Shown here: one piece after another, positions 1-12,418 of the stretch | How positions within the stretch are numbered: position 1 is the stretch's first letter | Layout of the letters: each line of letters begins with the position of its first letter | Source of the DNA: Trichoderma breve | Lineage: Eukaryota; Ascomycota; Sordariomycetes; Hypocreales; Hypocreaceae | Assembly: GCF_028502605.1 (NCBI RefSeq) | Contig: NC_079233.1 | Location: 6,510,001 to 6,574,000 of the forward strand | Reading direction: 5' to 3' | Length of the DNA: 64,000 bases | Program-made: the position numbers and the translations under genes | The notes under the pieces: model-generated | Told to the model about the DNA's origin: nothing | What the model saw: the letters and a program-made list of their open reading frames with translations, nothing else | Database searches by the model: none

Positions 1-47
1 GACAAAGCTAGTCTTCCATCTAAGCAGCTGCTAACATTGAACGTTAG

Positions 48-903
48 AATTGTGCTATTAAGCCTCCTCTTTCGACGGCCCTGCGCGAGAGACACCGTCG
101 CCTGTGTGTCACTTGCGCAAAAGCCCCCATTGCGGCGCTCGCATCACCGGCGCTGGATATATCTTTGCCTCTCACCTCTGAGGCTGTACAACGTGCAGTC
201 TGTCAATGCGACACTGAGGGCGTCTGGCTGTGCCAGCCTTGCGGCCATAGTATCCGCAATGCAGACCACGACTATAAAGGGTATGTTTTTGTCCCGACTA
301 CATCTTTTGGTTTTGTCCAAGGTGGCTGCAATTTGAATCTAATGCGACTGTCAAAATAGTATCTGGCGCTGGCGCACCAAGTACGGAGGTTTTACTGGTA
401 TTGGAGACGGCGATCGCGGCGTAATCTGCGGCCGCGAAGAAGCCTGTCTCGCTGCCCGTGAAAAGGAGCAAGAAATCGACTGCGATGCCGAGGATGCCCG
501 GGGTAGCACCCTAGCTCCGTGGTCGACCGGGTCCTCCTCCGGCACCCCGAGCCCGGGCCCACAGCACACCGGCACCCCCCCTGGCGGCGGTTCCGGGTTC
601 CCGTTTCCCGCCAACGGCACCGTCGAATCCATCATTGAGGAGATGCGCCATCAGCGGACGCCTTCGCCGCAGCTGGGGCCGGGCTACGAGAGACACGAAA
701 TCGAGGGCATTGGCGGCATCGTCAAGCGCAAGCTCGTCCGCATGGTGCGGGTGGGGGCTTGCGTGCCCGAATGGGAAGACGAAAAGAACAGCAGCAATAA
801 GATTCTGGCCCGCGAAGTGAATGGCGCTGCACGAAGCTGGTGCGGCTGGTGTTGGCGGGTCATTCCTGGAGACAAAGACAAGCGGCAATGTGCAAAAAGC
901 TAA
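48..903 (+). CDS. Conserved fungal Cys-rich (B-box-like) protein, 3' part only
   Basis: Two exons are visible, 48-280 and 360-903, and the 5' end lies outside the window. The sequence before 48 reads as an intron end: CTAAC branch site at 31-35 and acceptor TTAG at 44-47. The second intron, 281-359, starts GTATGT and ends ATAG, and joining across it keeps the frame (Gly, then IWRWRTKYGG). The visible 258 residues contain paired cysteines (LCVTC, VCQCD, WLCQPC), a Gly-rich stretch, and a conserved-looking C-terminus with YERHEIEGIGG and RSWCGWCWRVIPG. From memory this resembles a family of fungal proteins carrying a B-box-type zinc-binding region; the zinc-binding role is inferred from the Cys pairs. 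It converges on the MRPL20 gene. No molecular function can be given. Confidence 0.72.
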
Positions 904-1346
904 AGGCACAAGGGTACAATAAAGTACAACAAAGGATCAAAGGTACTAGACGGTTGGATATGGTTCATTCTTTTTTATGGGTGATGATGATGATGGTCTT
1001 TATTTTATTTTTCTTGCATTACATCGATTGCATAAAGGCATTTTATCTGGGATGATTTATATAGCAATTGCTTTTCGGTTGAGCACTCTGCTCAACACTA
1101 ATGGTGGCGTCACAATAGAGAAAGGATCTCTCACTCACTTGACTGAATTTGCCCGCATCCATCATGAATGTATATGTTGGTCATGAAGTCTTTATCCCAA
1201 CTTTTGTATATCGTACACCACGCTGAGTCCAATGCCCAATTCCCCTTTATACCCATGCTCATCTCAGCATGACATCTTTTCAACACCCCATGCAACCCAA
1301 AGTTGTGTATCTCCATTGGTCAAATTTTATACAGTCATCCAGCCAT
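904..1346. other. Convergent 3' intergenic region
   Basis: This is the gap between the stop codons of two convergent genes. It is AT-richer than its flanks and presumably holds both 3' UTRs. No gene is seen. Confidence 0.6.
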
Positions 1347-1997
1347 CTATAACTCGCCCCGGTACAGCATCTCGGCTCTCCTCTTCCTATCCTCCCTCGC
1401 CGCCGTCTTCTTCGGCCCCCACCTTTCCATCTTCCTCTCCAGCTTGCCCTTGAGCCACTGCAAGTGCTCCGGCGGCGCCGGCGCAGCCATCTGCACGAAA
1501 ACAGTCGAGCACTCGAACTTGCGGGCGAGCTTCTGCACGCTCCACGTCAGAGGGTCCTCGTTGCGCAGGCGGCGCATCTCCTCGATGTGCTCCTTTGTCA
1601 GGTTGTATTTGGGCTGGCGGCGCTTATAACGCATCTCGGGAGGCAACTCGCCGTTTGTCTGTGAGTATGCCGTGGGGTTGCTTGCGGTGCTGCGTAGGCG
1701 CGTGATGGCGAGGCGGCGCGGGTCGTTGCGCGGGAGGAAGATGAATGGCGTGTGCGAAGGCGAGGCCTCTGACGCGGGAGGATTGTAGATGATGGAGTCG
1801 GCGGCGGGGAATTCGGTGGTGCGGGAGGGTAGGAAGGAGTCGTGGGGGGAAATCTTGAGGGCTCGCTTGGTGCGGGCGGTGGTTTTGTGGCCGCGGGAGG
1901 AGGTGAAGACGGTAGTTACTGCTGCTCTGGGGGCGGAGAGGCAGCGGAGGGGAGTGAGCAGCTGGGAAGCTGGCCGGAGGAGAGATCGGAGATCCAT
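1347..1997 (-). CDS. MRPL20: Mitochondrial large-subunit ribosomal protein L20 (MRP-L20 family, mL58)
   Basis: A single exon of 216 aa. The C-terminal half matches what I recall of the fungal MRP-L20 family (PF12824): a basic block around LPPEMRYKRRQPKYNL, the segment LTWSVQKLARKFECSTVFV, and a charged tail rich in Arg and Lys. The N-terminus starting MDLRSLLRPASQ is Arg- and Ser-rich without acidic residues, as expected for a mitochondrial presequence. The frame stays open upstream to 2186, but that extension is low-complexity and the ATG at 1997 gives a natural presequence, so I chose it. The protein should act in the mitochondrial 54S ribosomal subunit. Confidence 0.85.
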   Translation of the reverse strand: MDLRSLLRPASQLLTPLRCLSAPRAAVTTVFTSSRGHKTTARTKRALKISPHDSFLPSRTTEFPAADSIIYNPPASEASPSHTPFIFLPRNDPRRLAITRLRSTASNPTAYSQTNGELPPEMRYKRRQPKYNLTKEHIEEMRRLRNEDPLTWSVQKLARKFECSTVFVQMAAPAPPEHLQWLKGKLERKMERWGPKKTAAREDRKRRAEMLYRGEL

Positions 1998-4900
1998 AAT
2001 GTTTTGGATGTGGTGTTGAGACTTTGTGTGTGTGTGCGGGGAGGAGATGCCACCAATGGCGCTTCGAATTGACCGACGAAGCACGAGACTTTCTGGGATT
2101 TTGAGATTGAAGGCAATCTCTGGGGGGATTGGATTGACCAGACGGCGGCGAGATTGGTGGCCTGTGTGGCTGCCCCGTGGTATCAAATATCGACTGATTG
2201 CTTGGTCGTGCTCTCTGCGGTTTTGGGTATCTAAGTGAAGGTTTTTGCAAACAGACGATGGATGGTTACGTAAGCGGTGCTTAGGTAAGGCGCTGGAATT
2301 GAGTTGCTTGTCACGTGGGGTCTTGACTCTGGATGATAGGTAGCTACCTAGGTACGAAGAGATTTAATTGAGAGTTTGGCTTAGATCTACAGCATGTTTG
2401 ACAATATTTAGATAATTACTACTACTAAAATATAGACATTTTCATTCGAAACTGGCCGTTATACTGTAAGGACATGTTCGTTGGGATCATATTCGACAAA
2501 TTTAGAAACGTGAGCTTCATTGATCTGCAGTGGGCTTACTAAGGCCTCCTTGAAGATCACCGACTGGCTTTGGACTCTAAACATCAAATCATCTGAACAA
2601 TCTCGACAAATCTAGACTACAGGCATGTGCTATCGTTTCGAAGCGTTCTGACGGATGAGGATGTCAGGCACATGTGCAACAACTCAGCAAAAGAGCTCCC
2701 TTGTTTGGAAACGGCCGGGATATCGATAGTCGATGGGGTGCTCCAGTCAGCACGCTCCACGATGCTCATTCTTACTCACCACGGACCGGACCAGCCAAAA
2801 CTAGCTGTCGGGGACCTTGCATAGTGCCATGTGACGTCGGCAGCCTCAGCGGATGCTAGTGGCATCATCTCAGCAAGGTACTTTTTTCTTTTCCCCTTCT
2901 CTTCTTCTGTTCTGTCTTTGGAGGCCGTCGGCCGCAGCTGGACAAGATGACTGCTCAGAGGCGGCTTTGTATGGATCCCGTCTCCCGACGTTCAACGGAA
3001 GCGAAAAGAAATCACTCAGAGTCAAATCAATCTTGACCACTCTAGCGTCGTTCGACAGAGGATGTGCAGCGCGCGAATGGCAGGGAAGCAATTGAATCAC
3101 GATAGGAGCTAAATTGTCTCTGATACGTGATCACCATCGGCGGCCTTGAAATACCTTAGTCGCTGGTACTCGTACACGTACGACCAAAGCAGGCGACGCA
3201 TGATGCGCAATGCTGGCCAGGGTTTCGTTCGTAGCAGCGCCCTTGTCTCGCCTTGCTCACTTACAAACTCCCTTGAGATGATGCTAGCTATCGACCCGAT
3301 CACCGTTGCGGCGTAGTTTCTTTTAGTGTGCAGCCAATTACGCGGGAACTTTGCCTTGGTGCTAAGCTTGGTGGCTTCGGGCTGGCACGTTGGTTCAGTT
3401 GAGGGGCAGACATCACGAGGACCGAAAAAAAAAGAGGGAAAAGAAAACAAGCTTCGTTATGCAATGCGCATAATGGGTTGCAATGCGTATCCGGCCGGCT
3501 GGAGCAGATGGAGTCCGAGGTCTATTTTTTGCTTTTTCGAATTTGTTCTTTATCGAGTGGATGTGTGTGCCGTGATGATGGATGTCTCTGGATGACATGT
3601 TTGGATTGTCGTCGTTGGAGAGACCATGTGAGTCGCAAGGATCGATATTCTCGTTTCGAGAAGCACCTTAAACATTGGCTAGCCCCAAGAGAGGTGCAAT
3701 CAATTAGATGAGGTATTCAATACCAGGCAGAAGAATACAAAGCGTATCCCTCATTCACACGGGACGCAAAAGAGGGGGCCGATGAGGCTGAACCATGAGC
3801 TTGGTGTAAGTCGTAGTAGACAAAAAGTCTCGATACCAACGTGCATCTCGTCAAGACGCCAGTTCCCTGGAGATTGAGGTAGCACCAGAACGGGCGATAT
3901 GGAAACCCCCAAAAGATGGGGGTTGAAGAAAACCGAGATGATGAAATGAAAGACAAGTCCAAAGAATCAAGAGTGAATCACATGGTTACACTCGTGGGAG
4001 CCTAGCGAGCCAAAGTGAGGCCGAAAATGGCACAGATGTGCGAAGGTGGTCTGCGTTCAGCAACCGGTCCATTTCCCTGCTGCCACGTCTGAGCCCGACT
4101 TAATATAATCTGGATAAGTGAGCGCGCGGATCAATGCGCGAAAAAAAAAAAAAGCCAATGGCCTGTGATTGCAAGAAATCGGCGGGTGCGGGAGCTCCTC
4201 GCATCAACCGAACTGGTGTCATTGTGCATTGCCGGCGGCATCATATTGATCCAATGTTTCTTGTGGTGGTACTCCGTGGCACTTTGGGGCTTTTCAGGTA
4301 CCGGCCCAGCGCAGGTACACGAGAGGTACAAGCGGGACAGCAAGCTGGGAGAACTTGGAGCAGCAACATGAGCAAGTTGGACGCACCAAAAAGGGCTCCT
4401 GTGCCGCAGAGGGTGCGGTACCGGGTACTCACCGCAACCTTGGCAGCTTGGTGGGCGCGGCGCCGGGATTGGGTCGATCGCTGAGGTACTCGGTACCGGG
4501 GGGTGCTATGTACGTCACAGCTGGCGACGGCCCAGGCCGGCATGTCTTGAAAGGTCGCTTCCGCTTCCCTGGGTGTCTGGAATTCTCCCCTCATCACAAG
4601 TCGTCACAATCCTTCGCCCATCGGCTGCGACTCTTGGGGTTTCGCCGTCATCTCATCTGTGCCCTTGGGGGGAGCTATTTTACTTTATTTGATGCTATCT
4701 ATTTGCTCGCAGGGGAGAAGCTCGCATTTGAGAGAGTTTATTCTATCGAAAAAGTGAATCGCCCTTTTGCTTCCTCCAGATAAACTCTATACTGTACACG
4801 TATTGTAGCAGCAGCTGTTATCCACCAGACAGAGAGACCAGACCCCAGCTCTCTCTCTCTCTCTCTCTTTCATCTTCGCGGTGATCCACCAGCCCGCCGG

Positions 4901-5611
4901 CCGACTTCTTGTTCCCATTCCCAATCTAGCGGGATCGCTGCAGTTCTAAGCCCAGGCCAAGCCTCTGCTTTTTGCGTCACGCTGCCTGTGCGAGTCTGGC
5001 CCCCAAACAAGACCAAGAGAGGCAGCAGAACAGAAACAGGCACCGCCAAACAAAGGCCTGGGCTGGTGGTTTGGCGCCTGTCACACCAAAAGCTGTCCTG
5101 TTGCGCACTCAGCGGGTCCGTTCGTGTCATCTGAGGAACGACCGCGGCCCCCCCAGCAGGTACGACGTGCGAAGCAGCATTTGCTTCACCAATATTGGTC
5201 GCCACCCCCGTCTGTTCTTCTTCCCCTTCGCAGGGCAGCGGCGAATGGCGGCCCTTGAATCGCCCAACCGTCGTGCGTGCCGATAAAACACTCGTCAATC
5301 CTCTCTTTTGACTCTCTCTCAATACCATCATCGCCTTCATCTCTCCATCTTCGTCCTCAACCAACGTCTCCTTCATCGCCCGTCTGTCCTTTCCTTGTTC
5401 CACCGATCATCGTCCCTCCTGTCGATCGCGCAACACGGCCCATCTACCTAGTCTGCGTCTTCCATTCCTTGACGACAGCCCTCTTTTTTGTACATACTTT
5501 GTACTAAACCCGAGCGAGCCCGTCTCCGTTGTTACGACGACCATTCCGTAAATCAGCAGACGCGTGCGTCTTTGCTCACCGGCATCCCGTCGACTGTCAG
5601 CACCTCCCACA
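1998..5611. other. Long intergenic region with the 5' leader of the next gene
   Basis: About 3.6 kb between divergent genes. Short open frames occur on both strands, but none shows coding-like composition, splice structure or recognisable motifs. The last kilobase, from about 4.8 kb, is pyrimidine-rich and looks like the promoter and 5' leader of the gene at 5612. A run of 13 or more A residues lies near 4140. Confidence 0.5.
4849..4868. repeat. (CT)10 microsatellite
   Basis: Ten perfect CT dinucleotides in the region upstream of the gene at 5612. Pyrimidine tracts of this kind are common just upstream of transcription starts in filamentous fungi. A role here is inference. Confidence 0.85.
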
Positions 5612-6754
5612 ATGAGCCTCGCTGAACCAGCTCAAATCAATCCCGCCGCTGTTGCCGGCGACCGACGGAGCACAATGGGCGACGAGAGGAGCGTTGGTGG
5701 CGATTCAACGCCACGGGCGATTGATGGCACGTCATCCGACCGTCTGGTGGAGCAGATCAAGAAGGAGAGCAAGAGCAAGAAGCGAAGCCTTTTCGGCTTT
5801 GGCAAGAAGAAGATGGAGGCGTCTCCCAAGGCTGGCCCTGGAAACGAGAGCTCGAGCGTCGCCAAGGAGCCGTCAAAAACACCCACCGCTCGCTCTACCG
5901 CTCGATCAACCACGTCGCCAATCCAGCTCACCCACGGCGAGCATCCATTTGCCCCTGTTTCTCCAACTCGTGCATTTTCCGGCTCTCCGAGAATATCATC
6001 ACCTGCGACTTCCCAAATCTTCGAACGTGACGTGCAAGACTACTCCATCCTGAAATCCTCGTCTCCAGCCATCCCAAGCCACATCCAGACGGAGAACCAC
6101 ATCCCTCCCGTTCTGGATGATGCGTCAGAGGCAATCACCAACAACAGCTTGGATCCCGATAGCGTTGAGATTGTTACACACTCTTCACATCAGCCTGCTT
6201 CGGCAGTCGTCCCTGGCACAAGTGCCATTCACACCCCGTACGATCAAGGCTCGACCGACTGGGCCACCGAGCTCGCCTCATTTGCAGACCGCATTGGTTT
6301 CCCAGCGGACAGTGCCTCCAACTATGGCTCTCTTGACTCTGCTGACGTGCGTCGCCTCTCGTTCATCTCGTTTGCAGATGTCGTCCAGGCAGAGCACAGC
6401 GGCCACCACCTGCCTTCCATGTCATCTCGAGATAACATGCACATTGTCGGTCTCACATCACTTTCCGCATCGGCCATGAACCGGTCGCCGTCACCCATCC
6501 GTTCGCCAGTCTCTAGCCAGGGCCCCGGAACTAGCCCGCCAACAAGCAATCCCGGCAGCATAAAGGGTTTAGATATGAGCCCTTCAAGGAAACCGATAGG
6601 CAGCCCATCCAGCGGGCACTATACTCTGGCGACCCCAGGAGAGCTCAACATTGAGACAATGAGTCAGGCACTGAAACGCACAGGAAGTCGAGATTTCAAC
6701 AACAGCGTGCGCAGCAATCCTCAAAGCCCCATTGAGGCACCAGGTTCGCAATAA
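5612..6754 (+). CDS. Uncharacterised Ser/Pro-rich fungal protein
   Basis: A single exon of 380 aa starting at the ATG of MSLAEPAQINPA. The same frame is open upstream to 5564, but the leader there lacks coding character. The protein is dominated by Ser, Pro and Thr with many SP and TP dipeptides, so it is probably disordered and a target of proline-directed kinases. A basic patch near residues 45-70 (KKESKSKKRSLFGFGKKKM) could be a nuclear or membrane-binding signal. A less repetitive segment around residues 225-290, with WATELASFADRIGFP and RRLSFISFADVVQAEH, is the likeliest conserved element; RRLSF also resembles a PKA-type site. I do not recognise a catalytic domain and assign no function. 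Confidence 0.75.
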   Translation: MSLAEPAQINPAAVAGDRRSTMGDERSVGGDSTPRAIDGTSSDRLVEQIKKESKSKKRSLFGFGKKKMEASPKAGPGNESSSVAKEPSKTPTARSTARSTTSPIQLTHGEHPFAPVSPTRAFSGSPRISSPATSQIFERDVQDYSILKSSSPAIPSHIQTENHIPPVLDDASEAITNNSLDPDSVEIVTHSSHQPASAVVPGTSAIHTPYDQGSTDWATELASFADRIGFPADSASNYGSLDSADVRRLSFISFADVVQAEHSGHHLPSMSSRDNMHIVGLTSLSASAMNRSPSPIRSPVSSQGPGTSPPTSNPGSIKGLDMSPSRKPIGSPSSGHYTLATPGELNIETMSQALKRTGSRDFNNSVRSNPQSPIEAPGSQ

Positions 6755-9700
6755 AGGGAAGAGGAGAGGGGAAAGCTTCAGTGACACGCTACGGACATTT
6801 CCAGTCATAACTGCCAACACAAACCTTTATTTACGACTTCAATTCCTACCATCTTTAATTCTCCTCGTCAATTTGTACGAGCGGGCTTCTTTTTTTCTTC
6901 AGCTATGTTATTTTATTCCCCATTGCTAGCTATATGCATGCAATGCCAAATTTGGACAATTGAGGGTTGCTAGGAGTTGGAAGAGACATGTTTAAATCCG
7001 GCGCTGAGCTGCGGGGTGGCCCTTGTGGCTTTTTTTTTTCTCTATTTTCTCTTCTTTGGTTTGGCTTTTTTTTCTATTTCTTTCTTTTTTTGCTTATTGG
7101 AGAACAGGAAGTTGCTCCTTTTATCTACACAACGTGAAAAGACGGGATGATTATTGACTGCGCTATGGGATGAATTTTGCTTATTTTTTATTATATCTCT
7201 TTGCAGGCAAGCTCGGTGCGAAGGAGTGGGATGCAGCTTGTTTTATATGTCGATTACTTGAATGATTATACTAAGAATGAAGAGAAGTGAAACCAAGGAT
7301 ACCTGATTTACTCTTGGCTGATTGCTCTAGTGATTTTGTGCTTGTGCATTCGATGAGAAGAGGAAAAAGAAGACAGAATATTTGTCAGTACATTGCGTCT
7401 CTCTGTAAATCATGACTCTTACCCTGAGCAGTGGACAATGTCTGCCTTGCCTTGTCTTGTTTTCAACCAAATCTGCATGTCAGAACATCACGGAGAATTC
7501 TCTATACCACTACAGAAAGAATTCCGGACCGCTAGTATACACACATGTCAGTGCCACCCATGCGATGGACGTCTATCATATGCATGCACGTCGAGTCATT
7601 TGGAGTTGGGGCCCCTAGGACGAAAATCGCTAAGATGCCGGCCGTTCCACAGGACGAGATCCATTGGACTGGGTCTCTTGAAATGGGGACGAGAGCCACC
7701 CAAACCCAGTCATTTGTTGAAAGAAGAGAAAAAAGCGAAAGAAGGAAAAAGTATGCGAATTCGTTTTTTGGCCAGGCTGCTGCAGAGTCAGTTGGGTGCA
7801 TCTTCGGGGAGGTATCAGGCCATTTTGCCCTTCCGACGCTGGCAGTGTATTGTTTCTAACTTGGTGCTTGATTAAAGTATCTTATTGCTCTTTCTGTGTA
7901 GGTAGGTAAGTGAATTAATAGGTGAATGTTTTTTCTTTCTCGAAACTTATTTACTACGGCTTGTGTTCTATGCAAGGCATGTCATGTGTGTGTATATCAT
8001 AGGGGGGAGGCGTATCACATCCTTGATTTTTCTCGCCACAATGGCGAAATAAAAGTTGAAAAATTGAATAAGATTATAGAATGAGATTATAGAATTTTTC
8101 GTGTCGCGTGCTAGAGGCCATCTTGTTTCACATTGTGGAGATTCCCTGAGCCAAATGTGTGAGATTTTTTTTTTCATCTCGTCTTTTTTTTCGGGGTCAG
8201 CTTATGTTGGATGTGTCGGAACAGTTTCAGATGGGCGGGAACCAAAGGTGCTACAGTACGATGAATCGGACGGCAAATCCTTACGGGAGACGGAGACCAC
8301 TCTAATTAATTACCTAGTAATTACCTAGTAATTACCTGGTATCATTCATTCACTATAGTCTGCTACAGTACTTGCCTATGGTAGTATCAGGGATTATCTG
8401 TTTTGTTTGGAATGAAGTGTTTACCACCTCCTTATAGTACCTAGTAGCAGTGTATTCCGCGAGTTCATCATGTCTTGGGCTGGAAATTGCGCATCGTGTA
8501 ACGTGTGAGACCAATTTAAAGACAAACGTGGCCTAAATGTCTCGATTTTCCCTTGCCAGAACAATTGCCATGAGGGAGAGAGTGAAAAGAAGAAAAGAAA
8601 AACTTTCCATTGCTGAGTGAGAAGCTAATCAAACGACCCTGCATCCAATGCTACGCTTCCATTCTACTGCCAGGAACGCCCGTGTGATTGGCCCCCATTG
8701 GCCCCCTTCGGACACACTCCGTCCAAAGTATGACAAAGGAGGTGTGAGGTGGTGGTATTTGCTTGTCAACCAGCCTGAAGACGACAAGATGAAATTCTCG
8801 CGGCATTGAGATCTTCTTGTCCTCATCTCATGGCCGATTACTCCGTTTCCAAGCAGGCGAGACGGGTGCCACAGTAGCTCGCATGCATGTCTCGCAGCGG
8901 GAATTACTAGTACTTATTGTCCTACGAGGGACTCAACGCGGTGCTACTGGGCACCACGAGTCCGGATTTTTGCGCTTCAAGTTATTTTGTCACAGGTGAA
9001 GTGTCCCCAGGCGTAGTTGGACCGGCTAGGCCCCGTGTGATAGGCCCTTGATTCGCAACCAAATCCTGTTTCATCTCTCCCATTGTCGCTCACTCCTTTT
9101 TCCCAGTCGTCTATCGCGTCAACCGTGGCATAAATATCAATTGAGAGAAAAATAATCAACCCATCCAGAATGACCATCTGACCGATCCAAAGACGCTACC
9201 AGGGACAGGCCCTCCAGCCTCTAGCGGAGCCACGCCGTAAACAGTCTGGGCCACGGAGCACGCCCCTCTTAAGAAAAGAAAAAGAAAGAAGAAAAAACGG
9301 TTTAACCCTGGCTGGGCTGGTATCTGTGGGGGTGGCTTCTGGTCGAACTGCGAGTGAGTGCCGGCTGTACCTGGTCCCGTCTATCCTATCCTCGCACAGG
9401 TGGTCAGAAATGCTGCTTGGGAATAGTAGCAAGACTAGTCCGGAGCACTATTACCGTCCTGGCAATGCCTGTATCGTACCCAAGGACGAGGCTCGGAGAA
9501 TCCATGGCGGGGATTAGCATGGGAATGATGATCCCTGGGACACTCCCCGACCTGAGATCCAAGTCGACGGTTCGCTCACGGGGGCTCACCGACGAGCCCC
9601 AACATATGGAGTTGCGTACGCAAGACTCGAGCAAGGTTCGACAACAGAGCCCGGCACACCGCTTTTGACCATGTTGAGGATTTCCCGTCCTCTAATCTTG

Positions 9701-12418
9701 TAGCGTCATCCACCAGAGAAGCATATGAGTACTCCGTATTGGTCTGATGCATGTGAGGTGCTTGTATTTCAGCCTCTAGATTCGGTAGGCACCACTGCAT
9801 CACCATTGGTACCAGCTCCATCTCTGCCAGCTTTGCACTGTAGCCACCAATTCTTCCATCGTCTGTCCCAAGAGACGGTGACCAGCCCATCTGATTTATA
9901 ATTAGCATGACGTTGCCTTGAACGCTGACAGGTGCTAGAGCATCTGTCGAGTTGATGCTGTTCTGATCCATGTCGTGCTCTTAGCTCCACCGTGACGCCA
10001 CTAGCCAGCGAGCCAGACATGGTGCTGATGGGCTTACGGCAGTTTGATGCTATGCTATGGCCTCGATGCTGGTCAAGTCGATTGATTGACCGTGTTCCGT
10101 GTAATGCTGCCATTGCCACTGTTCGGCCTCGTCCGGGTTTCCAATGCTTCGGTGCAGGATGGGTCCAACAGGGCATCATCTGTATAACGCATCACTAGCC
10201 GCAGGTAAGACTCTGGTCGCACGAAGCTCCGTTAATACAAGACGGGCACACTCACTGTCACAAGCTCACACGTCCTGTATCATCATCAGCCGCTAGGCTC
10301 TCCGGCCCTGGCGAGGAATATGACATGGACAGGCAGACGAGAGAGCAGTGGCGTCCGGCCCCCAGCTAGCAGCCCAAGATTGATTTGATTTCGTGGCATC
10401 GCTCTCTAATTAGGCGGAACGAACACGGGTCGGTACGGCTGGAGATAGTTTTTGCTAGTGAGACCTCATCCCGTTGATGACAGACGGCCTGCTTGTACAA
10501 AGTATCAAAGCCCATTGCGCACAGCAAAGAGCCTCTGTCCCCGGTGATACCCTGACTTGGTGGTATGCTGCCTGTTGTCTGTTGTCTGTTGCCTGCCTGC
10601 CGGTAGCTTGCGGCCTGGTAGCTGTTGGATATAGCACGGAGTTTCGTACTGTAGTAGTAATAGGAGCAGCCGTTCGGAGTACGGTTAGTAGTAATATTCG
10701 TACGAGGTGATGTGTAATATGTAAGATCCAAGGAACATCGCGTGTATCGACTGACAGCCTCGGGCTGAGCATGAGCCGTCTTCCAGGGGACGGGAAGGCT
10801 GCAACTGAGCATCGTTCCTGCTCAAGTACTGCTGACAGCCCCTTCCGCTTCCGCGTCTCCCATCATAAGATTCTCATCGCACTTGTTCCATTTCTCTTTC
10901 TCTGCACGCAACTAGAGGTCTTTTCAGCTTCACACGTCACACTTCACACACACCTCTCCTCGTGTTTCAATTGGATTTTTTTCTTGGGCTCCGGATCCTT
11001 TTTGGGCGGTTCCTCTCACCTGTCGTTAGCTTCTGGCTTCACCTGCCGGAAGTGTCAAGAGGCCCGGTAGCGGCTTTTGAGGGGGGAGAAAACGAACAAG
11101 GTCTCCAAGGCAGCCAGCCCTCCAATTTTTGAAAAAAGCCAGAATTGCTGCAAAAAGGCAGAGAGAAATTCCCGAAAGCTGACATTGGCCGAGCCAGGCT
11201 GCCGGTCGACACGAGATCAAGTTTTGAGCAGGCCTGCTACGAGGCATCAAATTGCGGCGTTGCTGCTGCACAAACACCAAAAGGTCCTCGTTCTTTTCTT
11301 ACTTCGTACATACGACACCGACTGCATCAAGCCTAGCACCGCACAAAAAGTACATTTTGCGATCCAGCATCGTGCTCGCCAAGGCCACAGCAAGCGGATA
11401 CAGAAGCACGGCGGCCAATTCGGGCCCATCTCGCCAGTCCATTTGTCCGGCCGAACGAACAAAATCCTCCTAGAGCTAGGCTTCAATTGCTTGTGCTTGT
11501 CCACCGCCCAACTGGCCATCCCACCGCTCTGGTCCCGTATCCCCGTAACTTCTCTGGCAGGGGCTCCGTTGGACTCCGTTGGATCGACACCGCAGCACCA
11601 CGAATGCTTGGATGCCCCAAGGGGTCCCCGCTTAAGGACTTTGGTTTGCGCCTGTGTCCGCTGTGGGTATGAGAGCACAGTCGCTGAGACGGACGGGCCA
11701 CTAGCATCCTCACACGACGTCAAGGCCCTTCTCAGAAGCCTCCGGCGACTTTTGGCCGGAACTCTATTCCCAGGGTGCGTCCGGCAGCCATACAGTGACT
11801 CGTACTTGTAAGCACGCCAAAGAGACAGCAAGTCGACTGAGGCGCTGCGCAGCCAAGAAGAGACTACTGCCGGTGCTGCCAGGGACAAGTCGACGGCTTA
11901 CCACGCGAGCTTGCAGCACGCAAACTCTCTCTGTGTGGTGTCTGCGTGTTTGGCAAGGGGATAACCAACCGTGGGCAATCCCGCAGATAGCTGGCACACA
12001 CACTTTCACACACACATACTACAGAACACCACAGAACGCACTCTCCTCCTCCCTCCTCATCTCTCCTCTCTCCCCAAGTCATCGTGGGGAAGGGAACTGC
12101 GAGTACCTATCGTACTGTACTGTACAGACCTAAGATCCAGATCCCTCCCCTCTGGCATCAGGTAAATTCACTCAACGTCTTCCTCCCGCTCCGCCGAATC
12201 AGGTCTAACTGGCATCCTCGGTGTTCCGTCCACAGCACAATACCTACTAGCACCCATTGCTACCCTGCCGCATCCCCATTGTGCCTCCACTCCGGCCCTG
12301 TTGCAACCCCCATCTACGGTCCCCTAGTCCGCAACGTAGCGCCGCGAACAGTCGAGAACCCCGCTACGACCACGGCAGCGGCAGCATCGTCGGTATTGGA
12401 GCGTGAACGGCACGATAC
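6755..12418. other. Very long intergenic region
   Basis: About 5.7 kb between two genes on the same strand. The first few hundred bases are T-rich and look like 3' UTR. The part from about 10.8 kb is likely promoter and 5' leader of the RasGAP gene. Several open frames of 100-240 codons exist (7393-7875, 9576-9971 minus, 11077-11811), but they overlap frames on the opposite strand and have no recognisable motif. I see no supported gene here. Confidence 0.5.
8308..8340. repeat. Three tandem 11-bp units
   Basis: AATTACCTAGT occurs at 8308-8318 and 8319-8329, and AATTACCTGGT at 8330-8340. A one-base-different third copy shows slight decay. No function is known. Confidence 0.9.

Noticed and set aside
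7393..7875. 160-codon plus-strand frame downstream of the Ser/Pro-rich gene
   Set aside because: No motif or splice context; overlapping frames on both strands suggest chance.
9576..10179. Two overlapping minus-strand frames of about 130 codons
   Set aside because: They overlap each other in different frames, have no splice structure and match no family I know.
11077..11811. 244-codon open frame upstream of the RasGAP gene
   Set aside because: No recognisable motif, unusual composition rich in Arg, Cys and Gln, overlapped by long antisense frames; most likely a chance frame in GC-richer leader sequence.
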